NCBI RefSeq assembly: GCF_032401055.1
Contig: NZ_CP135529.1
Coordinates: forward strand, 5,702,501-5,766,500
Direction: 5' to 3'
DNA from: Tardiphaga sp. 709
GTDB taxonomy: Bacteria > Pseudomonadota > Alphaproteobacteria > Rhizobiales > Xanthobacteraceae
Length of the DNA stretch: 64,000 nt
Of the stretch, positions 36,948 to 45,521 are shown one piece after another (position 1 is the stretch's first letter; each line of letters opens with the position of its first letter). The notes beneath the pieces are model-generated. The model saw nothing but the letters and a program-made list of their open reading frames with translations, did no database searches and had not been told where the DNA came from. Made by a program: the position numbers and the translations under genes.

Positions 36948-38257
36948 GCGGCCACTCCCTTCTCGCGCGCCGCGGTGAGGGCATCGTCCCAACTGCCGGC
37001 GACGCGCGCCCAGGTCTTGCGCGCGATAATGAAGCCGCCAATCAGCAGCACGGCGGCAACGGCCCATATCGCAGGGTTCGCCGCATCGAACGGAATCCCG
37101 AACGCCTTGATGTGGGAATCCTCGCCGGGATTGACGGTGAAGTGGACGGTGGTCTCGATCGCCAGCATCAGGCCGGTGATCATCGCCAGCGTCGGTACGA
37201 AGGCGACGAGATAGCTCGGCAGCACGCGGCTGAGCGTGCCGCCTTTCAGCAGCGGACGGTGCATCATCAGCAGTCCGGTGATGCCGCCGGGCGCGAACAT
37301 CACCACGGCGATGAAAATCAGGCCGAAATAGAGCTGCCAGACCTGCGTGAGATCGGAGAGGCCGAGCGACAGCAGCGTCACGAAGATCGCGCCGACGATC
37401 GGGCCGATGAAGAAGCCGACGCCGCCGATATAGGTGGCGAACAGCACGGTGCCCGATTGCACGGCGCCGAGATAGGCCGAATTGGCGATCTCGAAATTGA
37501 TCGCGGCTAGCGCGCCTGCTATGCCGGCAAACAGGCCAGAGAAGCAGAAGGCGATATAACGGATGATGTGCGGATCGTAGCCGACGAACTGCACGCGTTC
37601 GGGATTGTCGCGCACGGCGTTGCACATGCGCCCGAGCGGCGTGCGGGTGAGGGCATACATCGCGATGACGGCGATCAACGTCCAGGCCGCGACCAGATAA
37701 TAGATCTGGATCTGCGGGCCGAAGCTCCAGTCGAACAGACGAAGCACCTTTGTGCGGTTGGCGGAGACGCCAGCTTCGCCACCGAAGAAGGTGCGCAGGA
37801 TCAGCGCCGAGGATGCGACGAGTTCTGCGACGCCAAGCGAGATCATCGCAAAGGCCGTACCGGAGCGCCGCGTCGACACCCAGCCGAGCAGCATGGCGAA
37901 GATGAGGCCAGCCGCGCCGCCGACCAGCGGCACCAGCGGCAGCGGGATCGCGAACTTGTTCCTGGCGATGATGTTGATGGCGTGGATCGCGAGGAAGCCG
38001 CCGAGGCCGTAATAAACGGCATGGCCGAACGACAGCATGCCGGTCTGGCCGAGCAGGATGTTGTAGGACAGCGAGAAGATGATCGAGATGCCGATCAGGC
38101 TGAAGGTGGTCAGCGATCCGCCCGACGAGAACAGTTTCGGCAGCACCAGCAGCGCTAGCGCGGCGGCGATCCAGATGCCGTAGAACTTCAGCCGGTCGGA
38201 GGCGGCGGGGCGGGGCGGCGCGATGGTTGCCGGAATTTTGGCGGTGGCGTCGCTCAT
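36944..38257 (-). CDS. livM: Liv-type ABC permease (LivM), second cluster
   Basis: 437 residues, longer than usual for LivM because of an extended C-terminal part with two more membrane segments. Family segments are IFSLSYNILLGQTGMLSFGH, AVYYGLGGFLAIHAINI, the cytoplasmic loop RTPLGRMCNAVRDNPERVQF, and AVQSGTVLFATYIGGVGFFI. About ten to twelve membrane helices. The C-terminal region (PSYLVAFVPTLAMITGLMLA, IWAVAAVLLIGGFIIARKTW) has no counterpart in the other two LivM proteins here. It overlaps livH and livG by ATGA, so the operon is coupled. Confidence 0.92.
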
Positions 38258-39201
38258 GTGTCGCGTGTTCCCAGCAGGCCCATCGGGCGGAAGATCAGGA
38301 TCAGCACCAGCAGCAGATAGGGCATGATCGGCGCGATCTGGGCGACGGTGACGTTCCAGATGTCGGACAGCCAGGTGGTGGCATAGTCGGGGCTGAGCGG
38401 GCCGAAGGCGCCGGCCAGCGAGCCGTTCATCGACACAGCAAAAGTCTGCACGAGGCCGATCAGCAATGATGCGATGAAGGCACCGGGCAGCGAGCCGAGG
38501 CCACCAACGACCACGACGACGAACAGGATCGGACCCAGCAGACCGGCCATGTTGGATTGCGTGACCAGGGCCGGGCCTGCGATCACGCCAGCGACGGCCG
38601 CAAGCGCTGTGCCAACGCCGAACACCAGCATGAAGATACGCCCGACATTGTGCCCGAGATGGCCGACCATATGCGGATGGGTCAACGCCGCCTGCACGAT
38701 CAGGCCGATGCGCGTGCGCTTCAGCACTACCAGCAATCCGATGAAGATCACGATGGAGACGACCAGCATGAAGATCTTGAAGGCCGGATAGTTGGTGGAG
38801 AACAGCGTGAAGGCCGGGAAGTCGAGCAGCGGCGGTACGCGGAAATCGACCGGGCTCTTGCCCCAGATGATCTGCACGATCTCCTCAATGGCGAAAGCAA
38901 GTCCGAAGGTGAACAGCAGCTCGGCGACGTGGCCGTTCTTGTGGACGTGACGCAGGCCATAGCGTTCGACGGCGGCGCCGAGCGCGCCGGCTAGCAGTGG
39001 CGCAAGGATCAGCGCCGGCCAGAAGCCGAACCATCGGCTGATCTGGAAGCCGAAGAAGGCGCCGAGCATATAGAAACTGGCATGGGCGAAGTTCAGCACG
39101 CCAAGCATGCTGAAGATCACCGTCAGGCCCGAGGCCATCAGGAATAGCAGCATGCCGTAGAGGACGCCGTTGAGCGTGGAGATGACGATCAGTTCAAGCA
39201 C
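38254..39201 (-). CDS. livH: Liv-type ABC permease (LivH), second cluster
   Basis: 315 residues. STLNGVLYGMLLFLMASGLT, VIFSMLGVLNFAHASFYMLG, and the late VVVVGGLGSLPGAFIASLLI are LivH signatures. About eight membrane helices. The loop KRTRIGLIVQAALTHPHMVG is the expected ATPase-coupling region. It is the first permease gene after the substrate-binding protein, separated from it by a 101-base palindrome (39245-39345). Confidence 0.93.
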   Translation of the reverse strand: MLELIVISTLNGVLYGMLLFLMASGLTVIFSMLGVLNFAHASFYMLGAFFGFQISRWFGFWPALILAPLLAGALGAAVERYGLRHVHKNGHVAELLFTFGLAFAIEEIVQIIWGKSPVDFRVPPLLDFPAFTLFSTNYPAFKIFMLVVSIVIFIGLLVVLKRTRIGLIVQAALTHPHMVGHLGHNVGRIFMLVFGVGTALAAVAGVIAGPALVTQSNMAGLLGPILFVVVVVGGLGSLPGAFIASLLIGLVQTFAVSMNGSLAGAFGPLSPDYATTWLSDIWNVTVAQIAPIMPYLLLVLILIFRPMGLLGTRDT

Positions 39202-39244
39202 AAAGGACCTCGGTGTCTAACTGGTCGCGAATGAGAATAGAAAA

Positions 39245-39345
39245 AAACGCCGTCATGGCCGGGCCTGTCCCGGCCATCCACGTCTTCCTGCGGTCGTGAC
39301 TTTAAGGCGTGGATGCCCGGGACAAGCCCGGGCATGACGGCGTTT
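39245..39345. repeat. Palindromic intergenic repeat, type A (copy 1)
   Basis: Perfect 13-bp outer arms, AAACGCCGTCATG (39245-39257) and CATGACGGCGTTT (39333-39345), enclose inner hairpins made of GGCCGGGCCTGTCCCGGCC and GCCCGGGACAAGCCCGGGC. A related copy lies at 56151-56259. The CGTCATG...CCGGGACAAG...CATGACG style is what I recall as a common dispersed palindrome in Bradyrhizobium-group genomes. It lies between the substrate-binding protein gene and livH. Confidence 0.85.
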
Positions 39346-39388
39346 GTGGTTGGCTCCCTGGCCATCCGCATCGCGTCCGCTTGCGCGC

Positions 39389-40621
39389 TTACGGCCGTTC
39401 CATCTTGCAGGTCGTCGGCAGCACGGTCTGCGGCGTGTCGATCTTCGCGGCCAGCTTCCAGCCCCAGCCGGTCTTTTCCTCGTCGAACGGCTCCTTGTCG
39501 GTGCGTTCGCCGAAGGAGGCGATATACATCGGCTGGAAGAACTGGTGGTCGTCCTTGCGCATATTGCCCTTGCCGCCGTCGAACACCTCGAACTCCATGC
39601 CTTCGAGGGCTGCGGCCACCTTCACCGGATCGAGCGACTTCGCTTTTTCGGCGGCGGCGGCGAACATGCGCATCTCGTTCACAGCGCGCGGATAGAACAG
39701 GCTGAAGTCATATTTCGCGCGCAGCGCCTTTTCGAACACGTCGGCCGAGGCATGGCCGAGATTTGGAATGCCTTCGGCGATCTGGAACACCTGATGATTC
39801 AGGCCGGCCTGCTTGATCGCGGTCGGGCCACCGGTGCCGCCGGCATAATAAGTGAACCAGCTCACCTTGAGGCCCGCGTCAGCCGCAGCCTTCAGCAAGA
39901 GGGCAAAATCCTGACCCCAGTTGCCGGTGATGACGCTGTCGGCGCCGGAGGCCTTGATCTTAGCAATATAGGGCGCGAAGTCGGTGATCTTGAGCAGCGG
40001 ATGCAGCTCGTCGCCGACGATCTTCACGTCGGGCCGCTTGGCGCCGAGCATGGCGCGCGCCTGGCTGCGCACCGACTGACCGAACGAGTAATCCTGATTG
40101 ATCAGGTAGACGTTCTTCACCGCAGGCACGGTCTTGATGTAGTTGGTGAGCGCTTCCATCTTGATGTCTGAATTGGCATCCCAGCGGAAATGCCAGAAGC
40201 TGCATTTCTCGTTGGTCAGCACCGGATCGACTGCCGCATAGTTGAAGTAAAGCACTTCCTTGCCGGGATTGCGGTCGTTGAACTTGGTGACGAAATCCGA
40301 CAGTGCACCGGCGACCGACGAGCCGTTGCCCTGGGTGATGTAGCGAATGCCACCATCGATCGCCTTCTGCGCCTGAATCAGGCTCTCTTGCGGATTGGTC
40401 TTGTTGTCGAGTGGGACAATTTCGACCTTCTTGCCGAGAATGCCGCCCTTGGCGTTCAACTCGTCGGCGAGAAACTGGAAGGTCTTGAGGCCGACTTCGC
40501 CGACGCTGGCGCCGCCGCCGGACAGTGGATCGATATAACCGATCTTCACGGTCTCCTGCGCCATCGCCGTGCTGCCGAGCAATGGCAGCGCAATAGACGC
40601 AATGAGGGCTAGTTTGCGCAT
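39389..40621 (-). CDS. ABC transporter substrate-binding protein (Liv type), second cluster
   Basis: 410 residues from ATG 40621, where GGGAGA lies seven bases upstream; a longer frame to 40753 is not used. The signal peptide is MRKLALIASIALPLLGSTAM with cleavage after AMA. The mature protein starts ETVKIGYIDPLSGGGASVGE, typical of LivK/amide-binding type I folds, with VYLINQDYSFGQSVRSQARA and DSVITGNWGQDFALLLKAA. Linkage to a CaiB/BaiF CoA-transferase suggests an organic acid or carnitine-like ligand, which is an inference. Confidence 0.93.
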   Translation of the reverse strand: MRKLALIASIALPLLGSTAMAQETVKIGYIDPLSGGGASVGEVGLKTFQFLADELNAKGGILGKKVEIVPLDNKTNPQESLIQAQKAIDGGIRYITQGNGSSVAGALSDFVTKFNDRNPGKEVLYFNYAAVDPVLTNEKCSFWHFRWDANSDIKMEALTNYIKTVPAVKNVYLINQDYSFGQSVRSQARAMLGAKRPDVKIVGDELHPLLKITDFAPYIAKIKASGADSVITGNWGQDFALLLKAAADAGLKVSWFTYYAGGTGGPTAIKQAGLNHQVFQIAEGIPNLGHASADVFEKALRAKYDFSLFYPRAVNEMRMFAAAAEKAKSLDPVKVAAALEGMEFEVFDGGKGNMRKDDHQFFQPMYIASFGERTDKEPFDEEKTGWGWKLAAKIDTPQTVLPTTCKMERP

Positions 40622-40749
40622 GGTGTTTCTCCCTGGAAGCATTTGTGCTGGCCGTTGTCGCGACGCCGAATCTTTTGATCCATCCGTCGCTGGCCTTATG
40701 CCGGGAGTGTGAGCCAAGGCGGTAGAAGCTGCAAGCCTCACTTGCAGCC

Positions 40750-43200
40750 TCACTTGGTCGTAGGCGCGGCCTTCGCTTTCTTGGATATCGCAGCGTCGCC
40801 AATGATTTCCGCGGCGCGCAATTCGTCGATTTCGGTGGCGCTGAGGCCCAGGATATCGCGCAGGACTTCCTCATTGTGCTGGCCGAGCGTCGGCGCGAGA
40901 CGGGTGATCGGGTAGGGCAGTTTTGCACTGCCTTCGCGATAGGCAACGGAGGGCAGCAGATGTGGGCCCATAAATACCTTGGTCACAGGCTGCCAATGTC
41001 CGACTACGAGCAGATGTGGATCGCCGGCCAGATCCAGCGGCAGTCGCGCGGTACCCGCGGGCACGCCGGCGTCCTGCAGCGTCACCATGGCCAGATCCGG
41101 CCGCACGGTCGTCGTCCAATGCCGGACCGCGACCTCGATACGGTCCTCTTCGGCGCGGCGTCCTTCCGCTGTGGCAAGTGCAGCATCTTCAGCCAGGTCG
41201 TTGCGATGCATGACCTTGCACAGCGATCGCCATTCCTCGTCGCTGCGCACGGCAATGGTGATCCACTGATCTTCGCCGAGACAGGGAAAGCAACCGTTCG
41301 GCACGAAGCGTGGATGCCGGTTGCCGATGCGCGGGCCGGATTTGCCGGTGGCCGATTGCTCGATGACAGAGGGTGCGACAAGAGGCAGCAGGGCTTCCGT
41401 CGCACTGAGATCGATGTGCTGTCCGAGACCGGTATTCTTCTGATGCATGAAGCCGAGCATCAATGCCGCCGCAGCACTGACGCCGCCGAAGGGATCGCCG
41501 AGCGCGGCATGCAGCATGGTCGGCGGATCGCCTTCGCGGCCGGTGACCGATGGCAGGCCTGATGCCTGCTCCAGCGTCGAACCATAGGCGCGCACGCCGC
41601 TCCATGGACCGGTCATGCCGAAGGCGGGCATGGTCACGACCACGAGACGCGGATTGATCCTGTGCATCGCTGCAGCATCGAGGCCCATGCGTGGCAGCAC
41701 ATCGGCTGCATAGTTGTCGATCACAGCATCGGCGCCGGCGAGCAGTTGTTTCAGCAGCTCCTTGCCGCGGGGATTGGTGAGATCCAGCGTGATGCCGCGC
41801 TTGTTGCGGTTCATCTGCTGAAACCAGTAGATCTTCTCGTAGGTGCGTTCCGGAAAATACGGGCCGCGTGGATCGGTGCCGCGAAACCAGTCGGGATACT
41901 GGCAGGACTCCACCTTGATGACGTCGGCGCCGAGATCGCCCATCTGCCGCGTTGCCGATGGGCCGGCCCAGCCCATGGTGAGATCGATAATGCGCAGCCC
42001 CTTCAGCGGCTGCGGATCGTCTGGTGTTGCCTGCCGTGTCGCCATGCGCTGACGCGTAGGGAGGGCGTCGATCTTGTCGTCACCGGCAAATGGCGCGCGG
42101 CCATTCGGCTTCGGCCGTGAGCCGGTAAGAGTCTGCGGCAGTACCGGCGCATCGAATGATGCTGTTCCAATCTCGACTTTCGCGAAGGCGCCGCGATCGC
42201 GGTAGTATTGCTGCTTCAGCAGCGTCTCCATGTCCGGCACCACCGCGAGCGGAAGACGCAGCTCGATGCCTTTCTCGAACCATTCGTTTGCGCTCTTGTG
42301 CATCAGGATCGGTTGGAAGATATCGAACAGCGCCTTCGAATTATTGGTGCGCGCGAGACCGTCGTTGAACTGCGGCTCTGTCTCTAGTTCGGGAAGGCCG
42401 AGCATCACGCAGAACGCAGCCCATTGCGCCGGCGTCACTACGGTGATGCCGAGCCAGCCGTCTTTGGTCGGGAAATTGCCGACGGGATAGCCGCGGCCGA
42501 ACCGGTTGATGGCCATGCGCGGCCGCGTGAAGCCGACTTCCAGCGCGAGACCGGTATCGAATTCGCTGATCTGCAGCATCGCTTCATGCGCGCTGACGGC
42601 AAAGCGCCGCGCGCCGGTGTCGCGACCATACATGCCGGCCAGCGTCGGAATGAACGCGGTGAGGCCGGCCATGACGGCGATCTGTCCGTCGCGCGGCAGC
42701 ACCGGCGGGCCTTCCTGCGCACCGACCAGTTTCACGCTGCCCGCGAGACTGCGACAGACGGAGTCCGTTGCCTGATAATTGCTGTAGAGTCCGTGTTCGC
42801 CAAACCAAGAGATGGCAGTGATGGCGAGGCCGGGTTGTTCCTTGCGCAGGTCGTCATGCGTCAGGAGTGAGTTCGGAATCTCCGAAGGCGCGCGTGCATC
42901 GAGCAGCAGGTCGCATGTCGCAAGCAATGCGCGAACACGCGCCACATCATCGGGCTTGTCGAGATCGGCGATGACGCTGCGCTTGTTGGTATTCAGCCAG
43001 GCGAAATATCCGCTCTCGCGGCGGCCGTCGCCGGCATCGACGAGCGGCGGATAGTGCCGCGCAGGATCGCCGCCGGATGGTTCGATCTTGATGACCTCGG
43101 CGCCGAAATCGGAAAACAGTTTGCCGCAGTAATCTAGCGTATCGCCAGATCCGATTTCCACGACGCGCAATTCCGACAATGGCAGTTTCTGCATTTCCAC
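40750..43200 (-). CDS. CaiB/BaiF CoA-transferase, tandem double-domain protein
   Basis: 816 residues, about twice the normal family III CoA-transferase length (about 400), formed by two tandem units. Unit 1 starts LSELRVVEIGSGDTLDYCGK; unit 2 starts near residue 398 with LKGLRIIDLTMGWAGPSATR. Unit 2 carries the expected catalytic Asp in LGDPFGGVSAA (about residue 567). Ungapped alignment from the shared Pro-Pro puts Ala at that place in unit 1 (QIAVMAGL, about residue 176), so unit 1 may be inactive. These enzymes move CoA between carboxylic acids. The gene directly precedes the substrate-binding protein gene, so the operon probably imports an acid and makes its CoA ester. Activity of each half is inferred. 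Confidence 0.88.
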   Translation of the reverse strand: MEMQKLPLSELRVVEIGSGDTLDYCGKLFSDFGAEVIKIEPSGGDPARHYPPLVDAGDGRRESGYFAWLNTNKRSVIADLDKPDDVARVRALLATCDLLLDARAPSEIPNSLLTHDDLRKEQPGLAITAISWFGEHGLYSNYQATDSVCRSLAGSVKLVGAQEGPPVLPRDGQIAVMAGLTAFIPTLAGMYGRDTGARRFAVSAHEAMLQISEFDTGLALEVGFTRPRMAINRFGRGYPVGNFPTKDGWLGITVVTPAQWAAFCVMLGLPELETEPQFNDGLARTNNSKALFDIFQPILMHKSANEWFEKGIELRLPLAVVPDMETLLKQQYYRDRGAFAKVEIGTASFDAPVLPQTLTGSRPKPNGRAPFAGDDKIDALPTRQRMATRQATPDDPQPLKGLRIIDLTMGWAGPSATRQMGDLGADVIKVESCQYPDWFRGTDPRGPYFPERTYEKIYWFQQMNRNKRGITLDLTNPRGKELLKQLLAGADAVIDNYAADVLPRMGLDAAAMHRINPRLVVVTMPAFGMTGPWSGVRAYGSTLEQASGLPSVTGREGDPPTMLHAALGDPFGGVSAAAALMLGFMHQKNTGLGQHIDLSATEALLPLVAPSVIEQSATGKSGPRIGNRHPRFVPNGCFPCLGEDQWITIAVRSDEEWRSLCKVMHRNDLAEDAALATAEGRRAEEDRIEVAVRHWTTTVRPDLAMVTLQDAGVPAGTARLPLDLAGDPHLLVVGHWQPVTKVFMGPHLLPSVAYREGSAKLPYPITRLAPTLGQHNEEVLRDILGLSATEIDELRAAEIIGDAAISKKAKAAPTTK

Positions 43201-43252
43201 CCGATCTTTTCTTATGTCGGGTCATCATGTCGAGATGCGTGCAGGCGTCAAG

Positions 43253-44089
43253 TCATTCGGCGCGCGCGGCGGCCTTGTCGAGCGCGATCGACATTGCCGA
43301 AATCAACGGCTTCATGAAGAACGCATCATTGGCCGGATAGATGTCGGCTTCGAGGCCGTACGATTTCAACTCGTCCGACACGACGGGACCGACCGATGCG
43401 ATCGGTGTTTTCGCAAGTGCACTGCGCAATTGATCCTCGCGGGCATGCGCCTTCGCAGCATCGACGAGGCGACGCACCTGACCCGAACTCGTCAGCGCGA
43501 TGGCATCGACGCGGCCCGCTTCCATTTCGTCGATGGCCGAGAGAATATTCGTTTCAGCAGCCTTGGAGTCGTAGACGTAAGGCAGCACCGTATCGACCTC
43601 GGCGCCGCACGCGGTGATCGCTGATATCAGAACGCTGTGATCCTTCTCGGGATAGAGCTGCAGGCCGAGGCGATGGCCTTTGAGATCGAGCCGCGAGAGC
43701 ATCTCGGCGACGCCTTCGGAGGTCGGCTTCTCGGTGGTGACATCGGCCTCTAGCCCGATCTCGCGCAAGGCGCGACCGGGCTTCGGGCCGCGTGCGAATT
43801 TGCGGGATTGGCCGACGGCCGCAACGAACTCTTTTTCGATGCCGCGGTGACGCACGATTTTCATCATCCGGCGAAGCCCTTCGCCGGTCATTAGAACGAG
43901 GTCGTCGAACGGGTTAGCGATGAACCGGCCGATCCAGGCCTCGACCGGGGCAGGATCCGGCGCGTCCTCGATGTTGAACATCGGACATTGCAGCACATTG
44001 GCGCCCTGTTCGGTCAGCAGGCGGGAGAACTGCGCTTCCTCGCGGGTCTCCAGGATCAGGATGCGGTAACCGTTGAGCTTGTCAGCCAT
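43253..44089 (-). CDS. hemD: Uroporphyrinogen-III synthase (HemD family)
   Basis: About 278 residues from ATG 44089; a longer frame to 44140 adds residues with no family match. Two-domain HemD pattern: YRILILETREEAQFSRLLTE, FDDLVLMTGEGLRRMMKIV, KPTSEGVAEMLSRLDLKGHR, VDAIALTSSGQVRRLVDAAK, and IASVGPVVSDELKSYGLEAD. It closes hydroxymethylbilane to uroporphyrinogen III in tetrapyrrole synthesis. HemD sequences diverge strongly, and some paralogues serve other roles; its place away from other heme genes makes a paralogue possible. Confidence 0.78.
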   Translation of the reverse strand: MADKLNGYRILILETREEAQFSRLLTEQGANVLQCPMFNIEDAPDPAPVEAWIGRFIANPFDDLVLMTGEGLRRMMKIVRHRGIEKEFVAAVGQSRKFARGPKPGRALREIGLEADVTTEKPTSEGVAEMLSRLDLKGHRLGLQLYPEKDHSVLISAITACGAEVDTVLPYVYDSKAAETNILSAIDEMEAGRVDAIALTSSGQVRRLVDAAKAHAREDQLRSALAKTPIASVGPVVSDELKSYGLEADIYPANDAFFMKPLISAMSIALDKAAARAE

Positions 44090-44248
44090 CTCTGTTTTCT
44101 GCCTGTTTTCGCACGTTAATTCGCTGGCAATGACGTCCATATTGCAGCGCGCAATTGGATTGGCGCAAGGCCGTCGCGGATGATAGAGCAGGGCTCCAAT
44201 TTCCGCTTCACTTGAAGCAGATCAGCTCGCCCCAGGTTCTTATAAGCC

Positions 44249-45109
44249 ATGTCCCATCAATTCGTCCTGACCCTGTCCTGCCCAGACCGCCCTGGCATCG
44301 TTTCCGCGGTATCGACCTTCCTGGCCCAAAATGGCCAGAACATTCTCGATGCCCAGCAATTCAACGATGTCGAGACCGGCCACTTCTTCATGCGCGTGGT
44401 ATTCAACGCCGCGGATGTGAATGTCGAGCTGGCGGCGCTGAAGACCGGCTTCGGGGCCATTGCAGAGCGCTTCAAGATGGACTGGCAGATGCGCGACCGG
44501 GCGACCCGTCGCCGGGTCATGCTGCTGGTGTCGAAGTCCGATCACTGCCTCGTCGATATCCTGTATCGCTGGCGCACCGGCGATCTCGACATGATCCCGA
44601 CCGCGATCGTCTCGAACCATCCGCGCGACGCCTTCAAGGATCTCGATTTCGGCGACATCCCGTTCCACCACATGCCGATCACCAAGGAGACCAAGCGCGA
44701 GCAGGAGCAGGCGATCTGGGATCTGGTCGGCACGACCGAAACCGAGCTCGTGGTGCTGGCGCGTTACATGCAGATCCTGTCGGACGAGATGTCGGCGAAA
44801 CTGTCCGGCAAGTGCATCAACATCCATCACTCGTTCCTGCCGGGCTTCAAGGGCGCGCGGCCCTATCACCAGGCCCACGCGCGCGGCGTCAAGCTGATCG
44901 GCGCGACAGCGCATTACGTGACCAGCGATCTCGACGAAGGTCCGATCATCGATCAGGATGTCGAGCGCATCAGCCATCGCGACACGCCGGAAGAACTCGT
45001 GGCCAAGGGCCGCGACATCGAGCGCCGCGTGCTGGCGCGCGCCATGCGGTATCACCTCGAGGATCGTGTGATCCTCAACGGCAAGAAGACCGTCGTTTTC
45101 ATGAACTGA
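44249..45109 (+). CDS. purU: Formyltetrahydrofolate deformylase
   Basis: 286 residues, the normal PurU length. An N-terminal ACT domain ([20 protein letters not shown], residues 5-85) is followed by a formyltransferase-fold hydrolase. [20 protein letters not shown], around residues 188-207, holds the catalytic Asn and His, and [16 protein letters not shown] holds the Asp. It hydrolyses 10-formyl-tetrahydrofolate to tetrahydrofolate and formate, balancing one-carbon pools. It is convergent with a lipoprotein gene; an 8-bp hairpin lies right after its stop. Confidence 0.95.
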   Translation: MSHQFVLTLSCPDRPGIVSAVSTFLAQNGQNILDAQQFNDVETGHFFMRVVFNAADVNVELAALKTGFGAIAERFKMDWQMRDRATRRRVMLLVSKSDHCLVDILYRWRTGDLDMIPTAIVSNHPRDAFKDLDFGDIPFHHMPITKETKREQEQAIWDLVGTTETELVVLARYMQILSDEMSAKLSGKCINIHHSFLPGFKGARPYHQAHARGVKLIGATAHYVTSDLDEGPIIDQDVERISHRDTPEELVAKGRDIERRVLARAMRYHLEDRVILNGKKTVVFMN

Positions 45110-45110
45110 G

Positions 45111-45129
45111 CGACGCCGTCGCGGCGTCG
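45111..45129. terminator. Hairpin between convergent purU and lipoprotein genes
   Basis: CGACGCCG and CGGCGTCG form a perfect 8-bp stem with a TCG loop, one base after the purU stop codon. There is no T-run, so it may act as a weak or Rho-assisted end for both genes. Confidence 0.35.
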
Positions 45130-45142
45130 GACGATAGCGCGA

Positions 45143-45409
45143 TCAGCGAACAGCCTCTGCAGAGGGCGATGTGGCGGGGTCCGGCCCCGTCATGGCGCCG
45201 GATTGCTGCTGCTCGTGCCGCTTCGCATAGGCTTCGTATTCGGGAGAGCCCGGACGCGGCGGCGCGTCCGCTGGCAGGCCGCCAGCCCATGCCGGGATCA
45301 GGTCGGCCATGCCGCCGGCCATGAACGAACTGATCGAGCCGCAACCGCCAAGGCTGCAGGACAGCAGCACGAGACAGGCGAGGGCGGGTACGCGGCGGGA
45401 TACTGGCAT
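45143..45409 (-). CDS. Small putative lipoprotein
   Basis: 88 residues from ATG 45409. The N-terminus MPVSRRVPALACLVLLSCSL with the lipobox LGGC is a type II signal peptide, so the Cys is probably lipidated. The mature part (GSISSFMAGGMADLIPAWAG, then Pro-rich GLPADAPPRPGSPEYEAYAK) has the pattern of short alphaproteobacterial lipoproteins annotated as hypothetical. No function is recognised. Confidence 0.7.
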   Translation of the reverse strand: MPVSRRVPALACLVLLSCSLGGCGSISSFMAGGMADLIPAWAGGLPADAPPRPGSPEYEAYAKRHEQQQSGAMTGPDPATSPSAEAVR

Positions 45410-45521
45410 GGCGGCAACATCATTTGAGGCGGTCTGCGGAATATAGCAGATCTGCGACGGGATTTGCCGAGAATTCACGGCAAATCAATGGTCAAATATT
45501 ACGGAGCGTGGCTGGACGGCC

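Noticed and set aside
36948-37625. N-terminal extension of LivG to 37625
   Set aside because: Arg-rich translation of the antisense frame of livM; ATG 36947 gives the normal 249-residue LivG.
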